Assembly (NCBI GenBank): GCA_023388935.1
Contig: JAEWFG010000211.1
Coordinates: 1-5,650 of the forward strand
DNA length: 5,650 bases
Direction of reading: 5' to 3'
Origin: Pseudomonadota bacterium
GTDB lineage: Bacteria; Pseudomonadota; Alphaproteobacteria; Rhizobiales; Xanthobacteraceae
Shown piece by piece: positions 1-4,870 of the stretch (the stretch's first letter is position 1; every line of letters starts with the position of its first letter). Under the pieces are notes generated by a model that was not told the DNA's origin, searched no databases, and saw only the letters and a program-made list of their open reading frames with translations. The translations under genes were made by a program, and so were the position numbers.

Positions 1-78
1 TCGCAGGGCTCCGACCCAGCCAGTTACCCGGCCGAGCCGCCTGCCAGCTTCCGGACCAATCGACAATTATCCGGGTGA
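1..78 (+). CDS. Possible C-terminal end of an ORF entering from the left edge
   Basis: Frame 1 is open from the left edge to a TGA at 76-78, giving 25 codons that end in ASFRTNRQLSG. The start lies outside the window, so neither family nor function can be assigned. A short proline- and serine-rich tail like this carries little coding evidence. Read past the TGA, the same frame gives DPPSLVVRALGAHGQSRR, which still looks protein-like. From memory, similar text follows transposase or other accessory genes in rhizobial genomes, so this may be decayed mobile-element DNA rather than a live gene end. Chance openness is also possible for so short a stretch. Confidence 0.25.
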   Translation, partial: SQGSDPASYPAEPPASFRTNRQLSG

Positions 79-409
79 GATCCTCCCTCACTGGTAGTTC
101 GCGCCCTCGGGGCGCACGGTCAATCGCGTCGGTTGAGCGCTGCGGTCACAGCTTCCCGCGATCCCAGATGAGCGGACATGTTAAGCGCCGGCCGGAAGGT
201 CTCAAACGGGCCAGTAGCGGAAGGACCTCTCTGGAAAACAGGTTCGTGCTTGAGATCATCTCGTATTTCCTGACCGAGCCTTACGGGGTCGTAGAAGCAA
301 AGCAGATATTTCGTCCGTACGCGGAGATGCGCGCGTCGAACCAGCCCTTCGCGGTCACTTGCGATTCGTGATCCGCAAAGTCGGCCGACCAGTTAAACGA
401 GAAATTCGC
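79..409. other. Gene-poor stretch, probably decayed DNA
   Basis: I see no convincing gene here. A plus-strand frame starting at GTG 75 (98 codons) has no Shine-Dalgarno and an arginine/serine-rich, shadow-like translation. On the minus strand, about 90 codons are open between stops at 393-395 and 120-122, with stretches such as YDPVRLGQEIRDDL that look coding, but no usable start precedes most of it. An overlapping minus-strand frame ending at 281 contains NWSADFADHESQ. Together these could be a frameshifted remnant, but no family is recognised. A perfect 6-bp hairpin with a 3-nt loop lies at 101-115 (GCGCCC/GGGCGC) without a T-tract, so it is not a terminator. Confidence 0.4.
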
Positions 410-454
410 CAAAGGAGGCTCCACGTGAATGAGACAGCGTCGCAGCCCGCATGA
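410..454 (+). other. Strong RBS and gene start cut short by a REP element
   Basis: AAAGGAGG at 410-417 is close to an ideal Shine-Dalgarno and sits seven bases before a GTG at 425 (an ATG lies at 429). The GTG frame reads VNETASQPA and ends at TGA 452-454, which lies inside the REP palindrome starting near 442. The ATG frame stays open longer, but only by translating repeat DNA. The simplest reading is the start of a former gene whose body was lost or displaced when the repeat arrived. A functional nine-residue peptide or a chance purine-rich run are alternatives. Confidence 0.3.
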
Positions 455-509
455 GCGGAGCGACATGCGAGGTGGTGGTCCCGGATGTCGCTTCGCTCAT
501 CCGGGCCAC
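442..509. repeat. REP-like paired palindrome, copy A
   Basis: This 68-bp element has two hairpin halves. The left half pairs CCCGCAT (446-452) imperfectly with ATGCGAGG (465-472). The right half pairs CCCGGAT (480-486) perfectly with ATCCGGG (499-505). The loops carry GAGCGGAGCG and CGCTTCGCTC, so the halves are also inverted relative to each other and the whole can fold as one long stem. It aligns without gaps to 4786-4853, with about 56 of 68 positions identical by hand count, in the same orientation. From memory this is a dispersed extragenic palindrome family of Bradyrhizobium relatives. Reading frames through it are not genes. Confidence 0.8.
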
Positions 510-522
510 GATGCCGACCGTT

Positions 523-680
523 CCGTCATCGCGAGCCAACGGGTTGGCGCAAAGCGCGGCCCGATGACAGGCTCCGCGAAGCAATCAAGAATCTTTCCGC
601 GGAGGCAGCCTGGATTGCTTCGTCGCATCAGCGCGCAATTGCTTCGCAATTTTGTCGCGAGCTCCTCGCAACGGCGATGG
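523..680. repeat. Degenerate dispersed intergenic repeat
   Basis: The segment starts CCGTCATCGCGAGCCAACGG and ends GCTCCTCGCAACGGCGATGG. Internally CGAAGCAATC (577-586) is inverted as GATTGCTTCG (613-622). From memory this is the common Bradyrhizobiaceae intergenic repeat whose ends read CGTCATTGCGAG and CTCGCAATGACG and whose centre carries the GAAGCAATC/GATTGCTTC arms. This copy has decayed ends, for example GCAACGGCGATGG where I would expect GCAATGACGG. It also seems to carry extra sequence between two GTCGC motifs at 622-626 and 654-658. It shows no coding content. Confidence 0.6.
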
Positions 681-736
681 AGAGAGTCGCGCACGACTCA
701 ATGCGGCCGTGATTTGTGGATGGAGATCAGTGAAAC

Positions 737-761
737 CGTTCACAAATTGTAGTTGCAAACG
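737..761. promoter_or_regulatory. Operator-like dyad upstream of the peroxidase unit
   Basis: CGTTcaCAA (737-745) and TTGcaAACG (753-761) form an interrupted dyad around a 7-nt centre. Seven of the nine bases in each arm are symmetric. It ends just before the putative extended -10 box and covers the place where a -35 box would lie, as expected for a repressor or activator site. The regulator is not encoded in the window and cannot be named. A chance dyad in AT-richer leader DNA is possible. Confidence 0.35.
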
Positions 762-770
762 TGATAAGAT
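762..770 (+). promoter_or_regulatory. Putative extended -10 promoter element
   Basis: TGATAAGAT fits an extended -10 (TGn followed by TAAGAT, four of six matches to TATAAT). The best -35 candidate, TTCACA at 739-744, is 20 bases away, longer than ideal, so the call leans on the extended -10. Transcription would begin near 777, leaving a leader of about 84 nt before the first gene. This is the only promoter-like sequence I see between the repeats and position 861. Confidence 0.4.
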
Positions 771-797
771 ACGGGCGTGAAGCAATTGAGGTAATAT

Positions 798-818
798 ATG
801 CAGCCACGCCGCAAATGA
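798..818 (+). CDS. Six-codon leader mini-ORF (MQPRRK)
   Basis: An ATG at 798 follows GAGG (788-791) with a 6-nt spacer, and the frame MQPRRK ends at TGA 816-818. It lies wholly in the predicted leader of the peroxidase unit, and its stop codon overlaps the first two bases of the dyad at 817-835. A translated leader peptide whose terminating ribosome affects the hairpin is possible. With only six codons, chance is equally plausible. Confidence 0.25.
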   Translation: MQPRRK

Positions 819-835
819 GCCGTTCGGAACGGTTC
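817..835. promoter_or_regulatory. Leader dyad / hairpin before the first gene
   Basis: GAGCCGTTC (817-825) and GAACGGTTC (827-835) are inverted repeats around one central base, with one mismatch. As DNA this resembles an operator for a dimeric regulator. As RNA the inner bases would have to open to form a loop, giving a shorter stem of about six pairs. It lies 12 bases before the Shine-Dalgarno of the gene at 861, so either form could influence expression. Confidence 0.4.
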
Positions 836-847
836 TGGCGGACAACA

Positions 848-854
848 GGGAGGA
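848..854 (+). promoter_or_regulatory. Shine-Dalgarno fixing the start at 861
   Basis: GGGAGGA is six bases from ATG 861. The in-frame ATG at 879 (residue 7) has no comparable site, so 861 is preferred. Confidence 0.75.
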
Positions 855-860
855 ATTGCC

Positions 861-1313
861 ATGTCCGTTGTACTGACCATGGGTAAGATCAGCGCCCTGA
901 CCGCAATTACCAAGATCGTTCCCGGTCATGCCGACGCGCTACGCAAGACACTTCAGGGGCTGACCGCCGCAAACGGCGGTAAAATCGCTTCTCTCGGGAC
1001 GATCCATATCGTGCGCTGGGTCATTTTCGATGATGACACGCGATTGTTGTTTGCAACGAATTTTGACGGCGACGTCGAAGATTATATGCGCGATTTCGCC
1101 GAGCGGGCTCCCGATGGAATCGACGCGATCTGGGGTCATTGCGAAGGGTATCCGGGCGCGCGCGATTATCCAAAGCTGCGCGATTACATTCTCGGAAGCG
1201 CCATCGAAATCACCGGCTATTATTGCGCCTATCCGAATTCCACCGTCGCTGACATCAACAAGGCGCTGGACTGGAAGGGCAAGTTCGATACGTTCCTTGA
1301 TCAGATTGGCTGA
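861..1313 (+). CDS. Small DyP-associated protein, predicted ferredoxin-like (dimeric alpha-beta barrel) fold
   Basis: This 150-residue protein has no signal peptide or membrane segment, so it should be cytoplasmic. Its pattern suggests a ferredoxin-like alpha-beta unit: a first strand (ISALTAITKIV, 10-20), a helix (22-36), a hairpin of strands (GTIHIVRWVIFD, 46-57, and RLLFATNFDGD, 61-71), then a helix (DVEDYMRDFAERA, 71-83). The middle contains IWGHCEGYPGARDYPKL (90-106), with C94 and a second cysteine at C122. From memory, text of the type 'IHxxRW...LLFxxNFDG...IWxHCEGYP' occurs in proteins next to, or fused to, DyP-type peroxidases, which share this fold. The next gene starts five bases after the stop, pointing to translational coupling. 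No catalytic residues are known to me, so an accessory role to the peroxidase is inference. Confidence 0.85.
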   Translation: MSVVLTMGKISALTAITKIVPGHADALRKTLQGLTAANGGKIASLGTIHIVRWVIFDDDTRLLFATNFDGDVEDYMRDFAERAPDGIDAIWGHCEGYPGARDYPKLRDYILGSAIEITGYYCAYPNSTVADINKALDWKGKFDTFLDQIG

Positions 1314-1318
1314 CGGGA

Positions 1319-2707
1319 ATGGCCGCCCAATCCGTCACCGGCGCCCTGGATCGGAACGATATCCAGGGCATGGCGATGCGGCCGTATCGCTTCCCGGTTG
1401 CGCACTATCATCTGCTGGCTGTGAGCGACCCGGCTCGGGCGCGGCAATGGTTCGGTGACGTTGCCGGGCGATGCACCACCGTGGCGGGCCTGGACGCATC
1501 GCCTCCCCAGGCCTTCAACGTCGCCCTCTCGTGGCAAGGTCTGTCGGCGATCGGAATGCCACAGCCCAGTCTGTCGAGCTTTCCGCAGGAATTCCAGCAG
1601 GGAATGGCTGCGCGCGCTGATCGGCTCGGTGATATCGGCGACAGCGCTCCGACGAAGTGGGACGCACCGTTCAACAACGGCGTGCACGCGCTTGTCGTGG
1701 TCAGTGCGATGACAACAGCGGATCGTGATGCCGCTTCGACGGCATTGCTGTCCGATGTTCGCGATAACGGCTTGACTGCGGCAGCCACCATCGACGCGAA
1801 ACTGCTGCCCGGGCCGGATGGCAGGCCCGTCCCCGTCGAGCACTTCGGGTATCGTGACGGAATTACGCAACCCGCCATCGAAGGCAGCGGAGAGCCCGCC
1901 TTGCCCGGCGCGGGCATTCCGGACGCAGACGGTTGGCGAGCCCTGAAGGCCGGTGAATTCGTACTCGGGCAGCCTGATGAGACCGGTGCCGTCCCTGACT
2001 TGCCCAGCCCGGCAAGTCTCAGCAGCAACGGCAGCTTCGTGGTGTTGCGCAAGCTGCACCAGCACGTCTGGGCTTTTCGGGATTTTCTCCGGCGCTCCGC
2101 CGCTGATGACGCCGACGCCGCGCTGCTCGCGGCGAAGCTGATGGGGCGCTGGCAAAGTGGTGCGCCGCTGGCCTTGGCAGCAACGCAAGACGACCCGGCG
2201 CTCGCCGGGGATCTACAGCGAAATAATCAATTCACGTATTCTGACGATCTGCGAGGAACGAACTGCCCAATCGGAGCCCACGTGCGGCGTCTCAATCCGC
2301 GCTCAGGGCTGACGGGCCCGAATGGCGCATCCGTCCATCGGCATCGGCTGCTGCGCCAGGGTTTGCCCTATGGGTCGCGCCTGCCTGCGGATGCTGCTGC
2401 CGATGACGGCGCCGAGCGCGGCGCCATCATGTTGCTGGTGAATGCCGACATCGCGCGTCAATTCGAATTCGTTCAGAAGGTCTGGATCAATGACGGTGAC
2501 TTTGCTGGCCTCGGCAATGACAAGGACCCGATGATCGGTGGCAACGACGGGAGCGGAAGCTTCACGATCCCGCGTGCCGGAGCGCCGCGACGTCGATTGC
2601 CCAATCTGCCGGCGTTCGTGAGTACACGCGGCGGCGAATACTTCTTCCTGCCGGGCATCGCCGCGTTGCGATCCTTTGCCGTCTCTCTGGCGGAGGCTGC
2701 CTCATGA
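1319..2707 (+). CDS. DyP-type (dye-decolorizing) heme peroxidase
   Basis: This 462-residue protein uses a b-type heme to reduce peroxides while oxidising a second substrate. It has the family hallmarks: the N-terminal DRNDIQGMAMR (11-21), the GxxDG motif GYRDG (177-181) with catalytic D180, the proximal heme ligand H321 in IGAHVRRLNPR, the likely distal arginine R346 in HRLLRQGLPYG, and the C-terminal segment ARQFEFVQKVWIND (379-392). The length and the AHVRRLNPR motif fit the long bacterial and fungal-like classes (C/D, or V) rather than the short Tat- or encapsulin-linked ones; this class call is inference. No Tat or Sec signal is visible. ATG 1319 follows the previous stop by five bases with only a weak GACGGGA upstream, suggesting coupled translation. 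The N-terminus matches the family start, so the gene appears complete. The physiological substrate is unknown. Confidence 0.95.
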   Translation: MAAQSVTGALDRNDIQGMAMRPYRFPVAHYHLLAVSDPARARQWFGDVAGRCTTVAGLDASPPQAFNVALSWQGLSAIGMPQPSLSSFPQEFQQGMAARADRLGDIGDSAPTKWDAPFNNGVHALVVVSAMTTADRDAASTALLSDVRDNGLTAAATIDAKLLPGPDGRPVPVEHFGYRDGITQPAIEGSGEPALPGAGIPDADGWRALKAGEFVLGQPDETGAVPDLPSPASLSSNGSFVVLRKLHQHVWAFRDFLRRSAADDADAALLAAKLMGRWQSGAPLALAATQDDPALAGDLQRNNQFTYSDDLRGTNCPIGAHVRRLNPRSGLTGPNGASVHRHRLLRQGLPYGSRLPADAAADDGAERGAIMLLVNADIARQFEFVQKVWINDGDFAGLGNDKDPMIGGNDGSGSFTIPRAGAPRRRLPNLPAFVSTRGGEYFFLPGIAALRSFAVSLAEAAS

Positions 2708-2751
2708 TCCATTCAGACTGAGTTCTTCAACCACCTGCCGGGGAGAACAAA

Positions 2752-4599
2752 ATGGCGTGGAAACCGAGTTCAATCGTCGCCTCGCTGGCCCTGCTCTTCT
2801 CGGTCGCTGTTGCCGCGGTCGTCGTGATCGCGGGAGTGATCGGCTACCCCTATGCCTCCAAGGTCTATGACGGGATCAGGGTGAAGCTGCCGGAGTATCC
2901 AACAGCCCAAAAGACCCGCTGGCTCGACCAGAACTGGACGGATCAGCGCGAATGGGTTCACCACGCCGATCAGGGAACAGCGACTTTCCACATCCCTTAC
3001 GAATGGTTCATGGCCCTTGAACAGCCGGAGATGTCGCTGGCGTCGGTGGGACTTCTGAGCGACCCCGCTTATCTCGATCGTTTTGGATTCATTCCTGATC
3101 CGACCGATCCCAAGCTCGGATTGCCTGTTGGCATGGCGCGCGGCAAGGCGATGGTCGACGCCACCGCACAACCCTGGAAAAATCCACGGGCCCCCTACAA
3201 TGACATGACGCGGATCGGGTTGACTTGCGCGGCATGCCACACCGGACGCTTCACCTACCAGGGGACGGAATTCCTGGTCGACGGCGGCCCGGCACTCACG
3301 GATCTCGGCAAGTTCCGGACCGCGCTTGGCCTCTCGCTGGCATTCACGCGCTTCGTTCCCTTCCGCTTCGATCGGTTCGCCGAAAAGGTGATCGGGCCCA
3401 ACCCAAGCGAAGTGGAAAAGACTCAGCTGCTTGCGCAGCTCGACAAGATCCTGGCGCAGGGCAAGGGGCTCGCCGATCTCGACACCATGGTTGCTCCGCA
3501 GAGCGTGGTCGAGGGGTATGGCAGGCTCGACGCGTTGAACCGCATCGGCAACGAGGTCTTTGCGGTCGACCTCAAGATTCCCGCCAACTATGCCGCCACA
3601 TCGGCGCCCGTGCATTTCCCGCGCATCTGGGATGCCTCGTGGTTCGACTGGGTCCAGTACAACGCATCGATCGAACAGCCCATGGTGCGCAACGTCGGTG
3701 AGGCCATGGGCGTATCCGCGATGATCAACCTGACAAGCGCGCAGGGCGGGCTTTTCAACTCAGGCGTCGAAATCATGAACCTGGACAGGATCGAGAAATC
3801 GCTGGCCGGGAAGCAGCCGAATGAAAGCACGGGCTTCACCGGATTGAAGTCGCCCAAATGGCCTTCCGAGCTTCCTCCGATCGATCAAAAGCTCGCCGAG
3901 CAAGGTGCTGCACTCTACAAGGAACATTGCCAGAGCTGCCACCTGCCGCCGGTGAGCAGTGCCGAGTTCTGGAAGTCCGACCGCTGGTCGCTGCCGGACA
4001 ATCGGAAGGAAGAGCGCTATCCAGGCGAGCGTTATCTCCGCGTCGAGGTCGTACCAATCACGCATATCGGCACCGACCCGGCGCAGGCCCAGGATATGCT
4101 CGATCGCAAGGTTACGGTTCCGCGGGAGCTCGATATTGCCTCCAACAGTTTCGGCTTGGCGCTCGGTGAAGTCACCGAAAAGACCATCAAGCATTGGTAT
4201 GACAGCCAGACACCACCGGTTGCGCCGGAAGAGCGCGACGAATTGAACGGATACCGGGATAACGGCATCCAGGCGCCACTGGGCTACAAGGCGCGTCCGC
4301 TCAACGGGATATGGGCAACGCCGCCGTACCTGCACAACGGCTCGGTGCCGAACCTCTATGCCCTGCTGTCGCCGGTCAATGAGCGGCCGGCGAAATTCTA
4401 CCTGGGCAACCGCGAATATGACCCGGTCAATGTCGGATATCGCCATGACAAGCTGGAGGGCGGATTTGAGCTCGATACGATGATGCGGGGCAACTACAAC
4501 ACCGGGCACGAGTTCAATGATGGAAAGGCCGGCGTGATCGGGCGCCTTCTGACGCCTCAGGAGCGGCGGGCGCTGGTCGAATTTCTGAAGACAATGTGA
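2752..4599 (+). CDS. Membrane-anchored c-type diheme protein, RoxA / diol synthase / 'diheme cytochrome c peroxidase' group
   Basis: This 615-residue protein begins with a hydrophobic segment (about 8-32) that is a signal peptide or uncleaved anchor, placing the rest in the periplasm. Two heme c attachment motifs are present: CAACH (159-163, H163) and CQSCH (393-397, H397). The C-terminal half carries NGIWATPPYLHNGSVPNLY (518-536) and NTGHEF (583-588); H586 is a candidate sixth ligand of the second heme. Between them, RIWDASWFDWVQYN (291-304) is rich in aromatics and might line the first heme site. The layout and length match proteins annotated 'diheme cytochrome c peroxidase'. That group includes RoxA rubber oxygenase and the Pseudomonas fatty-acid diol synthases PA2077/PA2078, which are oxygenases, not peroxidases. 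The start has a good Shine-Dalgarno, GGGGAG (2740-2745). The gap to the DyP gene is 44 bases and a terminator follows directly. The substrate cannot be assigned. Confidence 0.9.
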   Translation: MAWKPSSIVASLALLFSVAVAAVVVIAGVIGYPYASKVYDGIRVKLPEYPTAQKTRWLDQNWTDQREWVHHADQGTATFHIPYEWFMALEQPEMSLASVGLLSDPAYLDRFGFIPDPTDPKLGLPVGMARGKAMVDATAQPWKNPRAPYNDMTRIGLTCAACHTGRFTYQGTEFLVDGGPALTDLGKFRTALGLSLAFTRFVPFRFDRFAEKVIGPNPSEVEKTQLLAQLDKILAQGKGLADLDTMVAPQSVVEGYGRLDALNRIGNEVFAVDLKIPANYAATSAPVHFPRIWDASWFDWVQYNASIEQPMVRNVGEAMGVSAMINLTSAQGGLFNSGVEIMNLDRIEKSLAGKQPNESTGFTGLKSPKWPSELPPIDQKLAEQGAALYKEHCQSCHLPPVSSAEFWKSDRWSLPDNRKEERYPGERYLRVEVVPITHIGTDPAQAQDMLDRKVTVPRELDIASNSFGLALGEVTEKTIKHWYDSQTPPVAPEERDELNGYRDNGIQAPLGYKARPLNGIWATPPYLHNGSVPNLYALLSPVNERPAKFYLGNREYDPVNVGYRHDKLEGGFELDTMMRGNYNTGHEFNDGKAGVIGRLLTPQERRALVEFLKTM

Positions 4600-4620
4600 A
4601 AACCGGAAGCCGGTTTGTTT
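4600..4620 (+). terminator. Rho-independent terminator of the peroxidase-cytochrome unit
   Basis: AAACCGG (4600-4606) pairs perfectly with CCGGTTT (4610-4616) across a 3-nt AAG loop. A T-rich tail (GTTTTC) follows, continuing the T run of the stem. The stem starts at the base after the TGA of the cytochrome gene. This marks 4599 as the end of the unit. The stem is short, so termination may be partial. Confidence 0.7.
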
Positions 4621-4785
4621 TCGTGGTGTGGATACAGCGGCGTACTACTCGATGATTGGCACTTGGTTCGCCGCATGGCGCGGCGCCGTTCCGGCGAGGC
4701 GCGGATCATGCGCCACCTCGAACTGCCGCCGGAACGGAAGCCAGAGCGCTGATAGAACGCGACGGCCGACGGAGGTGTAAGAAGC

Positions 4786-4853
4786 GTAGCCCGCATGAGC
4801 GAAGCGATATGCGGGGATACTGTCCCGGATTTCGCTGCGCTCATCCGGGCTAC
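4786..4853. repeat. REP-like paired palindrome, copy B
   Basis: This is the better preserved copy. The left half pairs CCCGCAT (4790-4796) with ATGCGGG (4809-4815), and the right half pairs CCCGGAT (4824-4830) with ATCCGGG (4843-4849). The outer ends GTAGCCC and GGGCTAC are also inverted, so the element can fold as two hairpins or one long stem. It is in the same orientation as copy A at 442-509. It lies between two convergent genes, a usual place for such elements, and may protect 3' ends or limit read-through from either side. A further 7-bp inverted pair, TAAGAAG (4778-4784) and CTTCTTA (4867-4873), flanks it. Confidence 0.85.
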
Positions 4854-4870
4854 GACGCTGATGCCCCTTC

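Noticed and set aside
101..115. GCGCCC-TCG-GGGCGC hairpin as a terminator
   Set aside because: No T-run follows on either strand and the upstream gene end is uncertain.
75..371. 98-codon plus-strand frame starting GTG, overlapping the left-edge stop as GTGA
   Set aside because: No Shine-Dalgarno, arginine/serine-rich composition and no recognisable domain. The 4-base overlap is suggestive but not enough.
429..752. 107-codon plus-strand frame behind the strong RBS
   Set aside because: It translates both repeat elements (PHERSDMRGG is the typical REP translation), so it is not a real protein.
585..929. 114-codon minus-strand frame
   Set aside because: It runs through repeat DNA and the promoter and start of the plus-strand gene at 861, with no family resemblance.
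1301..2188. 295-codon minus-strand frame opposite the DyP gene
   Set aside because: The DyP frame has clear catalytic motifs. The antisense frame is a shadow typical of GC-rich coding DNA.
2770..3615. 281-codon minus-strand frame opposite the cytochrome gene
   Set aside because: The plus frame has two CxxCH motifs and full family structure. The antisense frame shows no domain.
3760..4509. 249-codon minus-strand frame opposite the cytochrome gene
   Set aside because: Antisense shadow of the C-terminal heme domain, with no independent start signal.
4600..4752. Open frame of about 50 codons continuing in frame past the cytochrome stop, ending LELPPERKPER
   Set aside because: It passes through the terminator hairpin, has no start of its own until ATG 4675, and the family's normal C-terminus is already complete at 4599. 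Possible remnant, but unsupported.
442..4853. The two palindromic repeats as a CRISPR array or transposon ends
   Set aside because: Only two copies, 4.3 kb apart, directly oriented and each internally palindromic, with no transposase or cas gene. A REP-like element fits better.
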